A stretch of DNA of 64,000 bases from Thermomonas fusca DSM 15424 (GTDB lineage: Bacteria; Pseudomonadota; Gammaproteobacteria; Xanthomonadales; Xanthomonadaceae): contig NZ_AUIV01000008.1 in NCBI RefSeq assembly GCF_000423885.1, forward strand, positions 76,609 through 140,608, read 5' to 3'. The translations under genes were made by a program, and so were the position numbers. The notes under the pieces were generated by a model, which was not told where the DNA came from, searched no databases, and saw only the letters and a list, made by a program, of their open reading frames with translations. Position 1 is the stretch's first letter. Every line of letters starts with the position of its first letter. This document shows, piece after piece, positions 1 through 7,988 of this stretch.

Positions 1-954
1 GCGGATCGCGCGCGCAAGCAGCACATCGAGCTTGGCCGGCGCGCGCAGGCGGTAGTCGAGGAACGCCAGCGCGCGGCGATTGGCCTGACGGATGTCCTCG
101 TCCAGCCGGCCCAGATATTCGTCGATGCGTTCCAGCTCGTGCAGCCGGCGCAGGCTGCGCGCCAATCGCGCCTCGGCCCGCCCGGCGTCGCCCGAGGTCA
201 GGTGCTCGGCGTACCAGCCCAGCACCGCCGCGCGCCGGTCGCCGGTCTCGATCTCGCGCGCCATCCCGAGGATCGCGCCGCGCCGCGCCAGCGGGTGGTC
301 GGCCTTGTGCAGCTCGGCGTAGTCGCCGACGAAGAAGCTGGACACGTAGCGCTCGAACCACAGCCGTGCGAACTGCGCGGTGCTCTCGGCGCGCGACAGC
401 TCGGGCATCAGGTCGCGCACCTTCAGGCTCATCGAACTCAGCGACACCAGCAGCCGCCGCGCCTGGTCGGCGGCTTCGTCCAGCGCGTCGCCGCCGGCCC
501 GGCCCTCCACCACCTGGCGCAGCTGCCATTCGATCGAGCGGACCTTCACCGACACGAAGGTCGGCCCGTGCTCGGCGAACTCCACCAGCGTAGCCAGGAA
601 CTGCGCCACCAGCGGCGGCATGCTGACCATCTCGCGCGCGCCCACCCGCTCCTGGCGCAGCCAGCCGGCCGCGCGGAAACGCTCGTGGATCGCGTTGGCG
701 CGGACATTCAGCGGCGCGTCCGGTGCCTGCCCGTCCTCGTCCTCCCACGGATCATCGCTGAGCAGGTAGCGCTCGATGGCGGCGGTGATCTCGCGGCGCT
801 GGAACCCGATCGGCGGCGCCAGCGGCGCGTCCGGCCCGAAGAATTCGTCGTACAGCCGGCACAGCAGCGCCCAGTGGTGCTGCCGGTTGGCCGAGGCCAG
901 CGGACCGAAAAGGCCGGCCGGCACCAGCTCGAACAGGGGCGCGCTTGCTTGCAT
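1..954 (-). CDS. jetA: Wadjet system protein JetA (DUF5716-like), C-terminus outside window
   Basis: An uninterrupted frame runs from an ATG at 954 to the window edge (318 codons, no stop), so this is the N-terminal part of a longer protein. It starts MQASAPLFELVPAGLFGPLA and continues with a winged-helix-like segment around residues 90-120 (RANAIHERFRAAGWLRQE, then VSMPPLVAQFLATL). This pattern matches my memory of JetA, the kleisin-like subunit of Wadjet, an SMC-type complex (JetABC plus nuclease JetD) that cuts incoming circular plasmids. The partners jetB, jetC and jetD would lie to the left of position 1 and cannot be seen, so a full system is inferred only. It is divergent from the signalling pair at 1200. 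No motif in this fragment is catalytic. Alternative: another MukF/MksF-like kleisin. Confidence 0.72.
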   Translation of the reverse strand, partial: MQASAPLFELVPAGLFGPLASANRQHHWALLCRLYDEFFGPDAPLAPPIGFQRREITAAIERYLLSDDPWEDEDGQAPDAPLNVRANAIHERFRAAGWLRQERVGAREMVSMPPLVAQFLATLVEFAEHGPTFVSVKVRSIEWQLRQVVEGRAGGDALDEAADQARRLLVSLSSMSLKVRDLMPELSRAESTAQFARLWFERYVSSFFVGDYAELHKADHPLARRGAILGMAREIETGDRRAAVLGWYAEHLTSGDAGRAEARLARSLRRLHELERIDEYLGRLDEDIRQANRRALAFLDYRLRAPAKLDVLLARAIR

Positions 955-1174
955 CGTGTGTACCGCCCTCCCGTTCCATGCCCGCCGCGCACCACGGCGG
1001 CGCGGACGCGATCCCATCCAGTGCCCGCGATTATCCCCGATCCCGGCCCCGCGACCGGCTGCCCTGCCGGCGCGAACTGCCTGGCGCGGCAATGCTTGAT
1101 GGGCGGCCCTGCTGTCCTTATCACCGGCCCGGAGTTATGGTCATGCTGGCAGAGCTGTTGCACCCCGCCTCAAA

Positions 1175-1189
1175 CTTGACAGCGTCAAG
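1175..1189 (+). promoter_or_regulatory. Inverted repeat just upstream of the receiver-EAL gene
   Basis: CTTGAC-AGC-GTCAAG is a perfect 6-bp inverted repeat with a 3-base spacer, ending 10 bases before the ATG at 1200. Its right arm runs into the likely Shine-Dalgarno sequence (AAGGA, 1187-1191). It could be an operator or a small RNA hairpin that masks the ribosome site. The rest of the divergent interval 955-1199 shows no clear promoter to me. Confidence 0.35.
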
Positions 1190-1199
1190 GACAGCATCC

Positions 1200-2402
1200 A
1201 TGAAGATCCTCATCGTCGACGACGACCCCTTTCTTCCCCGGCTTCTGGACATCCAGCTGCGCAACCTGCGGCTGAAAGACCGCGGCTTTACCGGGGTGAC
1301 TTCGCTGGACCGGGTCAGGCCCGCCATCGAACTGCTGGCCAACGCGGATCACGACGTCGGGCTGCTCTTCTGCGACCTGGTCATGCCCGAAATCGACGGC
1401 ATCGAGTTCCTCAGGCACCTGTCCGACATCGGTTTCCGCGGCGGCGTGGTGCTGCTCTCTGGCGCGGGCGCGGCCACGCTGAAGACCGCTTTTGCGGTGG
1501 GCAAGGCGTATGGGCTGAACATGGTGGCGTACGCCGAAAAGCCGGTACCTCCCGATGTGCTCACGCACCTGCTGCAGGCCTACCGCGGCGATGCCGCGCC
1601 GAGTCCAATGATCGACGCGGATGACATCCGCAGGGTGCTGGCGATGCACCAGGCGCGCATCCTCTACCAGCCCATCATCGATGTCGCCAGCGATCGGCCG
1701 GCGGGGTTCGAGGCGTTGGCGCGACTGCCGGTGCCCGGCGGGCGACTGGCGCTGCCGAACGAGTTCCTGCCGGCCATGCAGGCGGATGGCGTGGCGCAGC
1801 TGGATTGGCAGGTCCTCCTGCACGTCGCATCCGACCTGTCGGCAGTACGCGGGCTGGTCGAGGAAGCGTTCGTGAGCGTGAACGTGTCCGCGGCCCTGGC
1901 TGGCACGACGGATTTTCCCGATCGTCTCTCCGAGCTCCTGGTCACCGCCGGCGTGCCTGCAGCTGCCCTGAGGATCGAAATCCAGGAAGCGGATCTGGGG
2001 TCAAGCCCGAACACCACCCTCCTCGCCAATCTGGCAAGGCTTGCGATGCAGGGCGTCGGCCTGGCCATCGACCGGTTCGGCAGCGGCGGCTTGGATTCCG
2101 CGGCCCTGGGCAGCACGCCCTTCGACGAGGTGAAAATCCGCATCGGAGCGCACACCGGCACCTCGGACGCGGTGGCCGAGCAGGAAGGCTTCAACGCCAT
2201 GGCGACGCTGGCCGCAAACCAGGGGCTCCGCTGCACGGCCGTTGCCATCGAGTCGCCCGAGCAGTGGCAGGCCTGCACACAACGGGGCTGCTCGCGCGCG
2301 CAGGGGTTCCTGATCTCACCCGGCCTGCCCATCGCCGAACTCGGCCATTGGCTGGCGGACTGGGCGCAACGCCCATCGCCCGCGACCGCGGCCGGGCCCT
2401 GA
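1200..2402 (+). CDS. Response regulator receiver-EAL protein, EAL site degenerate
   Basis: A 400-residue two-domain signalling protein. Residues 1-125 form a receiver domain with the acidic patch (VDDD near 8-10), the phosphoacceptor Asp59 (FCDLVMPEIDG), Ser in VVLLSGAG and Lys114 (AEKP). Residues 155-395 form an EAL domain, normally a c-di-GMP phosphodiesterase. The EAL triad itself is kept (FEALAR, 171-173), as are the Asn of VNVSA and the Glu of RIEIQE. However DDFG is DRFG (Arg292), the KID aspartate is Arg314, and AEGVE is AVAIE (Val348). These positions bind the metals, so the domain is probably inactive and may only bind c-di-GMP or a partner. Start chosen for AAGGA 8 bases upstream. 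Followed 28 bases later by a hybrid kinase, its probable partner. Confidence 0.9.
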   Translation: MKILIVDDDPFLPRLLDIQLRNLRLKDRGFTGVTSLDRVRPAIELLANADHDVGLLFCDLVMPEIDGIEFLRHLSDIGFRGGVVLLSGAGAATLKTAFAVGKAYGLNMVAYAEKPVPPDVLTHLLQAYRGDAAPSPMIDADDIRRVLAMHQARILYQPIIDVASDRPAGFEALARLPVPGGRLALPNEFLPAMQADGVAQLDWQVLLHVASDLSAVRGLVEEAFVSVNVSAALAGTTDFPDRLSELLVTAGVPAAALRIEIQEADLGSSPNTTLLANLARLAMQGVGLAIDRFGSGGLDSAALGSTPFDEVKIRIGAHTGTSDAVAEQEGFNAMATLAANQGLRCTAVAIESPEQWQACTQRGCSRAQGFLISPGLPIAELGHWLADWAQRPSPATAAGP

Positions 2403-2430
2403 CGCCGCGCCGAACACAGGCGATGCGGCA

Positions 2431-5310
2431 ATGACCAGGGACGCCGACAGCCAGGGCCTTGTGCCGGCGGCGCAGCGTCCGGCGGCCAGCTGTTCGCCGG
2501 GAGCGCCGGTTTCCGCGCAGCAGATCGCAGCGGCCAGCCAAGACTGCATCGTCGTGCTGGACGCCGAAGGCAGGATCGTCCAGGTCGAAGGTGCCGCCCG
2601 CGACATGCTGCGCGTGCCCGCGGGACAGGAGCCGGCCGGCGGCAGCTGGTTCGACCTGTGGAGCGCCGATGAGGGACATGCGGCCCAGGCCGCGCTTGAC
2701 CAGGCCCTGGCCGGTGAAGTCGGCCGGTTCCGGGCCTTCGTGCGGCGCTGGGACGGAAGCTTCGCCTGGTGGGACGTGCAGACGAGTCCACTGGGGGCCG
2801 ACCCGTCGCCTCCCGGCCAGGTCCTCGCCGTGGCCAGGGAAATCACCGGCCAGCACGACGCGGAGCTGCGCACCCAGGCACTCGCCGCGGATCTCGCGCT
2901 GCGGGTGAGGCAACACCAGGGCGCACTGGCCGAACTCAACGAAAAGGAGCAGGAACACCGCGCCCTTCTCGACAACCTCAACGACTGCGTCATTTCCATC
3001 GATCAGGCCGGCACGATCCGCAGCGCCAATCCCGCGGTGAGCCGGATGCTCGGCTACCGGATCGACGAAGTCGTGGGCCGCAATGTCTCGATGCTGATGA
3101 CGGCAGAGGATCGGATGCGATACCGCGGCTTCCTGCGGCTGCAGGCCTCGCGTGCCGGAACAGCGCCGGCCTTCGATGCGCACTCGGTGCGGGCGATCCA
3201 CAGGTCCGGGAAGACGGTGCCGCTGGAGCTGTCGATCAGCCAGTACAGCGCGCACGGGGAGCGCTTCTTCATCGGCACCCTGCGCGACCTGAGCGAACGC
3301 GAACGGCTGATCCAGGACCTGACGCGGGCGCGGGTGGAGGCGGAACAGGCCAATCACGCGAAGTCGGCATTCCTTGCCGCGATGAGCCACGAGATCCGCA
3401 CGCCGATGAATGGCGTGATCGGCATGATCGAGGTGCTCGCGCACAGCGCACTGAACGACACGCAGACCGATGCGGTACAGACCATCCGCGAATCCGCGTT
3501 TTCGCTGCTGGGCCTGATCGACGAGATCCTGGACTTTTCCAAGATCGAAGCCGGCCACATGCAGCTGGAATGCGAGCCGGTCAACCTTCGCGACCTGGCC
3601 GAGCAGGTATGCGACAACCTGTTGCCGGTTGCCCGGCATCGTGGCACGCAGCTCTCGCTGTACGTGGACCCGTCGCTTCCCGCCTGGATCTACACCGACC
3701 CGGTGCGGCTGCGGCAGGTGCTGGTGAACCTGATGGGCAACTCCATCAAGTTCAGCCCCAGCGGGAGCGACAAACAGGGCCGGGTCGAGGTGCGGATGCA
3801 TGCGCTGTCGGATTCCTATTCGATCTCGGTTTCCGACAACGGCATCGGCATGTCGGACGAGGTGATCGCCGGGCTGTTCAGCCCGTTCAAGCAGGGCGAA
3901 GCCTCTACCACCCGCCGTTTCGGCGGCACCGGCCTCGGGCTTGCGATCTGCAAACGCCTGGTCGACCTGATGGGCGGGAGCATCAAGGTCTCCAGCCGGC
4001 TGTCGATCGGGTCCACCTTCGCCGTGTTCCTGCCGATGGCGCGGGTGGACGCCGTGGAGGAAGACGCCAAGGCGCTGCGGCTGGACGGCATCACCTGCGT
4101 CCTTGCAGATGGCGACGTGGATGAACTCATCGACATCGGCGACTATCTGCGGGCGGCGGGCGCCGACGTCATCGGCCCGGTGGACGACCTGGACGCGTTC
4201 CTGTCCGAATCCCCCTCACAACGCGTTGCCATCGAGGGCATCGCCAACCGTGCCGAGCAGGGCCGATTGCTGGAGAACGCCCGCGCCAGATCCGGCACCC
4301 AGGCCAGGGTCATCATCACCCGCGGCAACCGCAGGGCACCGCGCCTGGAAGCCGAGGGCATCGTGTCGCTGGACAGCAACATCCTCAGGCGCGATGCGTT
4401 GATCCGCGCGGTGGCCGCCGCGACCGGCCACTTCACCATCACAAAGCCGGCATGGATTCCTGCGGCGCCCTCGCGGACGAAGCCCGCCCTGCCGCCGAGC
4501 GTCGCGGCGGCGCGCGCGGCGGGCCAGCTGGTGCTGGTGGCCGAGGATGACGCCATCAACCAGAAGGTCATCCTGCGCCAGCTGGATATCCTGGGGTACG
4601 CCGCGGAAGTGGCGGGCAATGGCGAGGAGGCCCTGGCGCTGTGGCGCAAGGGCGGTTTCGGCATGCTCATCACCGATCTCCACATGCCGCTGATGGACGG
4701 CTACACGCTGGCCCGCAGCATCCGCGAAGAAGAATCCGGCGACGGGCGGATGCCGATCATCGCGTTGACCGCGAACGCACTGCGCGGCGAGGCCGCAACC
4801 GCCTTCGCCGCGGGCATGGATGACTACCTGACCAAACCGCTGCGGCTGAAACAGCTGGAGGCCGCGCTGGAAAAACATCTGGCGGACAGCGCCGGCGCCG
4901 GCGCCGCACCCGCCGCCCCGGCGCCGCCCGCGCACGCCAGCGACGGCCCCATCATCGACTTGGCCGTGCTGAGGAACCTGATCGGCGACGACGAGGCCGC
5001 GATCCAGGAGCTGCTGTCGGCGTACTGCACGATGGCGCCGCCGTCGATCAAGGACATGCTGGCGATGGCCCGCGTGCGGGACTATGCGCGGGCCTCCGCC
5101 GAAGCCCACCGGCTGAAGTCCTCATCGCGCGCGATGGGCGCCGCGCTGATCGCGGACCTCTGCGCCGACATCGAAGACGCCTGCCGCCGCCAGGACGCGG
5201 GCGGCCTGGACAGCTGCGCGAGCCGGTTGGCCGACGCCCTTGCCCAGCTGCATGACGAACTCCCCGTCCTCCTCGCCACACGGCGCATGGATCCGGGAAG
5301 CGAACGCTAG
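2431..5310 (+). CDS. Hybrid histidine kinase PAS-PAS-HisKA-HATPase-REC-Hpt
   Basis: A 959-residue cytoplasmic-looking phosphorelay kinase; I see no membrane segments. Order: an N-terminal PAS-like region (about 25-145), a clearer PAS domain (about 180-290, LDNLNDCVISIDQAG), HisKA with phospho-accepting His320 (MSHEIRTPMNG), HATPase with N box (NLMGNSIKF), G1 (DNGIGM) and G2 (GGTGLGL), a degenerate receiver-like segment from about 553 (CVLADGDVDEL, no clear acceptor Asp), a canonical receiver with Asp749 (LITDLHMPLMDG) and Lys of LTKPLR, then a C-terminal Hpt domain with His893 (EAHRLKSSS). The final phosphate acceptor is probably the receiver-EAL protein encoded 28 bases upstream in the same transcript. 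Architecture resembles RpfC/BvgS-type kinases without their sensor regions; the signal is unknown. Confidence 0.93.
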   Translation: MTRDADSQGLVPAAQRPAASCSPGAPVSAQQIAAASQDCIVVLDAEGRIVQVEGAARDMLRVPAGQEPAGGSWFDLWSADEGHAAQAALDQALAGEVGRFRAFVRRWDGSFAWWDVQTSPLGADPSPPGQVLAVAREITGQHDAELRTQALAADLALRVRQHQGALAELNEKEQEHRALLDNLNDCVISIDQAGTIRSANPAVSRMLGYRIDEVVGRNVSMLMTAEDRMRYRGFLRLQASRAGTAPAFDAHSVRAIHRSGKTVPLELSISQYSAHGERFFIGTLRDLSERERLIQDLTRARVEAEQANHAKSAFLAAMSHEIRTPMNGVIGMIEVLAHSALNDTQTDAVQTIRESAFSLLGLIDEILDFSKIEAGHMQLECEPVNLRDLAEQVCDNLLPVARHRGTQLSLYVDPSLPAWIYTDPVRLRQVLVNLMGNSIKFSPSGSDKQGRVEVRMHALSDSYSISVSDNGIGMSDEVIAGLFSPFKQGEASTTRRFGGTGLGLAICKRLVDLMGGSIKVSSRLSIGSTFAVFLPMARVDAVEEDAKALRLDGITCVLADGDVDELIDIGDYLRAAGADVIGPVDDLDAFLSESPSQRVAIEGIANRAEQGRLLENARARSGTQARVIITRGNRRAPRLEAEGIVSLDSNILRRDALIRAVAAATGHFTITKPAWIPAAPSRTKPALPPSVAAARAAGQLVLVAEDDAINQKVILRQLDILGYAAEVAGNGEEALALWRKGGFGMLITDLHMPLMDGYTLARSIREEESGDGRMPIIALTANALRGEAATAFAAGMDDYLTKPLRLKQLEAALEKHLADSAGAGAAPAAPAPPAHASDGPIIDLAVLRNLIGDDEAAIQELLSAYCTMAPPSIKDMLAMARVRDYARASAEAHRLKSSSRAMGAALIADLCADIEDACRRQDAGGLDSCASRLADALAQLHDELPVLLATRRMDPGSER

Positions 5311-5433
5311 AGCAGCGCGGAAAACCGCTGCCGCCCAGAAGGGCTGGAGAATCCAAACAGGGCAGCGTCATTCACATCGACCTTGCAAACGAACTATTCG
5401 CGTAGCCCCGCTCCCGTGTCGTACCCAGAAGGC

Positions 5434-7089
5434 TCAAACCATCGAAAGGCCGCGTGCCTGCGTCTGCACGCGCTCCTGTTCATGGGGTAGCGATGACTGG
5501 GCCACGCGCTGCCCTCGTTGCTCGCTGAACGCATAACTGGCTTCGACCGCATGCGGCAATGACGGAGCGGGCTGCGAGACATCGGTAATCGCGCTGCGTC
5601 CGGGGAAGTTGCCCGATATGTAAAGCGCGTTGCCATTCAAACCCATGAGGCGGATGTCGCCGGGACCATGGATGCCGGCCCGCTTCGCCTCGGCCATGCT
5701 CCGTGACACGATGTCGTCATCGATGCGCGCCGGGACGGCAGCACGGATATGAGCGAACAACACCCTGTCCTCAGGGCTCAGGCGCGCAAGCGCTTCCGTC
5801 TGCTCAGCGCTGCGCGCACCCGCCGGCGTCGCGGCATGGTGTGGCGAGCTGGCCTCCAGCCATCGGCTGGAACTCTGCTCGATGTTGTCGCGGATGGCTG
5901 CGCTGCCGGGGATGGAAAAGCGCTTGCCGGGCTCCGATGCGAAATGCCGCTCGATCACGTGGATCTGCCCATCGCGGCCAAGCTCCACATGGGTGATGCC
6001 CTGTCCGCGCTCGGCGGCTTCGGCCGCAAGACGTGCCGCCAGTACTTCGCTGTGCGCACCGGAGGTGATTCTGCTGCTCCCTTCCATGCGACGCACCGCG
6101 TCCAGCGCGTCGGCAAAGGCGTGGTGCCCTGGATGCCCCGCATGGCGGATGTCGGCAGGCGCCTGCAGCGCAGGCGCGAAGTCAGTGGGAAGGCTGCGCG
6201 TGAGCGAAGCTCGCCCTGGCAGGTCGGTGTCAGCCGGCTCCCGCTGTGCAATGGTCCGCGGGCTCTGTGCGATCTCCCGGTAGGGGTCGTCCGGATGGAA
6301 CTGCCCCGCCTTTTCCTGCCGTTCCAGACGCAGCTGCCGGGCGTCGTTGAGTTCGCGCAGCGTGCGCGGGTCGGTGACGGTCTGGATTACCGGCAAGCCT
6401 CCCTGACTGAGCTCCGTGATGGAAGACCAACTGCGGTCGCGTGGACTGTAGCGATAGTGGAAAGCGTCCCCGCCAATGACATTCGGGTTGACCGCGTCGC
6501 GGCTGTCTTTGGCCATGAGGGTGGCCACGCCGAGTCTTGCCGTATAGCCAGCCGCCTCGGATACCGGCATGTAGCGCCGAATGGCGTTGACCGTGTCTCC
6601 GCCGCGCGACAGCCCCTTCCACGAGTTGTCCAGCATGTTTGACCAGACATGTTCTGCGGCCTGCTCACCGCCCTGTTTGCGCGCGGCTTCCAGCAGACGA
6701 CGAGGGGTCCAGGCGTCGCGTTCGAGGTTGCGATCGGTGAACGTCTTGTCGTGTACGCGCTGAACGTCCTTGACTGGCAGATTCAGGGCCGCTTTTGGGT
6801 TGCCGTTGTCCTCCAGTTGTATGCGTCTGCGTTCAAAGTCCTCCCTGATGAGCTGTTGGCCGAAGGCTTCCCACTCGCGCTCGCTCAGCCTGCGCCCGCC
6901 GTTGTGTTGCGCATAGGCATTGGCGACGGCACCGGGCATGTTGTCGTTGCGGACAACGCCCAAGGCCAGCAATCCGTACCCATCGTTGCCCGGCAGTTGG
7001 GCGAGGTAATTCCAGTAAAGCTCACGGTTCTCAGCTTTGTACGCATAGTGCTTGAGGATGTTCAAATCCTTCCGCGTCAAACCGCTCAT
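5434..7089 (-). CDS. X-T4SS effector (X-Tfe) with XVIPCD-like C-terminal region, unknown toxic domain
   Basis: A 551-residue protein without signal peptide, as expected of a type IV secretion substrate. Residues 318-384 (HPGHHAFADALDAVRRME, then GITHVELGRDGQIHVIER) match the XVIPCD, the domain that VirD4 recognises in xanthomonad effectors. A second segment, about 440-515 (LFAHIRAAVPARIDDD, then ITDVSQPAPSL), resembles the other conserved effector tail, followed by a Gln/Glu-rich end. The N-terminal 1-200 region (NRELYWNYLAQLPGNDGYGL, HVWSNMLDNSW) is an apparent toxin domain that I cannot assign to an enzyme family. Its ATG overlaps the stop of the upstream lipoprotein by ATGA, so the two are translationally coupled; the lipoproteins are its probable immunity proteins. 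Confidence 0.82.
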   Translation of the reverse strand: MSGLTRKDLNILKHYAYKAENRELYWNYLAQLPGNDGYGLLALGVVRNDNMPGAVANAYAQHNGGRRLSEREWEAFGQQLIREDFERRRIQLEDNGNPKAALNLPVKDVQRVHDKTFTDRNLERDAWTPRRLLEAARKQGGEQAAEHVWSNMLDNSWKGLSRGGDTVNAIRRYMPVSEAAGYTARLGVATLMAKDSRDAVNPNVIGGDAFHYRYSPRDRSWSSITELSQGGLPVIQTVTDPRTLRELNDARQLRLERQEKAGQFHPDDPYREIAQSPRTIAQREPADTDLPGRASLTRSLPTDFAPALQAPADIRHAGHPGHHAFADALDAVRRMEGSSRITSGAHSEVLAARLAAEAAERGQGITHVELGRDGQIHVIERHFASEPGKRFSIPGSAAIRDNIEQSSSRWLEASSPHHAATPAGARSAEQTEALARLSPEDRVLFAHIRAAVPARIDDDIVSRSMAEAKRAGIHGPGDIRLMGLNGNALYISGNFPGRSAITDVSQPAPSLPHAVEASYAFSEQRGQRVAQSSLPHEQERVQTQARGLSMV

Positions 7090-7988
7090 GGTTTGTCACC
7101 ATTGCGTTCGGTGCCGATGTAGTACCGATCCATCAGTGCCCGGTAGCGCGCTTCGATGCGTTGCCACTCATGCATCACGACGCGAGGATAGTCCACGACT
7201 AACATCACATCATAGCTTGGGATCGAGAATGTATGCGTGCATAGCGCTACCCGCGGGTTGCCGTCTTTGACCAAGGTGTCGCCCTGAATGACCAAGCCAT
7301 CTGGCTTGGCTAGCGGATCACAGCGCATGCGGGTCAACACATGACCTTGCGCATCCCGGCGCAGATACCAATCCTTGATATTCCATGGATCCGCGGGCAA
7401 TCCGTACCGATCGCGCTGCCCTTCAGTCAGCTTGAGATAGCGCGCCTTGTCCTCTTCGCTCACCACCCAGCGCTCGAGACCCAGTACGTCGTCCACGCGG
7501 GTGCGATACTCGATGTTGTCCGTTGGATCCTGGCGCAGGATCGGGTCATTCGACCCGGTACGCAACGAGCTGTCCATCGCGTTCTGCAAAGGCCGTTTAT
7601 CGATGTAGTCCAGGTTGGCTACTACCAGATGCGCCTGCTGCAGGGCGTTCGTGGTGCGCGTCCAGCCCGGCGGTGCCGCTTCCAGCTTGGGCCACACCAG
7701 TTCCAATATCGCTCCGCCCTGGAAATCCGGACCGATCTGATCGGTGAAGTAGTTGGCCGGGATCATGAAGCGGTGCGGCCCCAACTTGGTCAACTGCGGC
7801 TCGTTGGTATAGGTGAAATTCCCGTCGGTGGGGCCAACAATCAGCGGCTCGTTCATGGAGGTCATTCGGGGTTTGCTTTGGGGGGGCACGGCGTCGGCGG
7901 CGCAGGCGGCAAGAATCGCGGCTGCAACCAAGGTGATGAGAATCCGTGGCGGTTGGGGCAGAACTCCGTTCCAAGATAATCCGTTCAT
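7086..7988 (-). CDS. Putative immunity lipoprotein (X-Tfi-like), copy 2
   Basis: A 300-residue exported lipoprotein: signal segment with lipobox AILAAC (Cys29), then a soluble periplasmic domain. It is nearly identical to the next gene upstream in the transcript over roughly 200 residues (MNEPLIVGPTDGNFTYTNEP onward) and at the C-terminus (RYYIGTERNGDKP), but diverges around residues 215-265. It sits directly before the effector at 5434-7089 with an ATGA overlap and is itself ATGA-coupled to copy 1. In X-T4SS loci an outer-membrane-anchored lipoprotein beside an effector is normally the inhibitor that protects the producer and its sisters. Function is inferred from position and export; no enzyme motif seen. 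Confidence 0.72.
   Translation of the reverse strand: MNGLSWNGVLPQPPRILITLVAAAILAACAADAVPPQSKPRMTSMNEPLIVGPTDGNFTYTNEPQLTKLGPHRFMIPANYFTDQIGPDFQGGAILELVWPKLEAAPPGWTRTTNALQQAHLVVANLDYIDKRPLQNAMDSSLRTGSNDPILRQDPTDNIEYRTRVDDVLGLERWVVSEEDKARYLKLTEGQRDRYGLPADPWNIKDWYLRRDAQGHVLTRMRCDPLAKPDGLVIQGDTLVKDGNPRVALCTHTFSIPSYDVMLVVDYPRVVMHEWQRIEARYRALMDRYYIGTERNGDKP

Noticed and set aside
139..1179. Long plus-strand frames opposite jetA
   Set aside because: Composition is dominated by Arg/Gln/His/Pro as expected of an antisense shadow in GC-rich DNA, and the minus frame encodes a recognisable protein.
2191..3801. 536-codon minus-strand frame opposite the hybrid kinase
   Set aside because: Shadow of the kinase gene; residues show antisense bias and no family resemblance.
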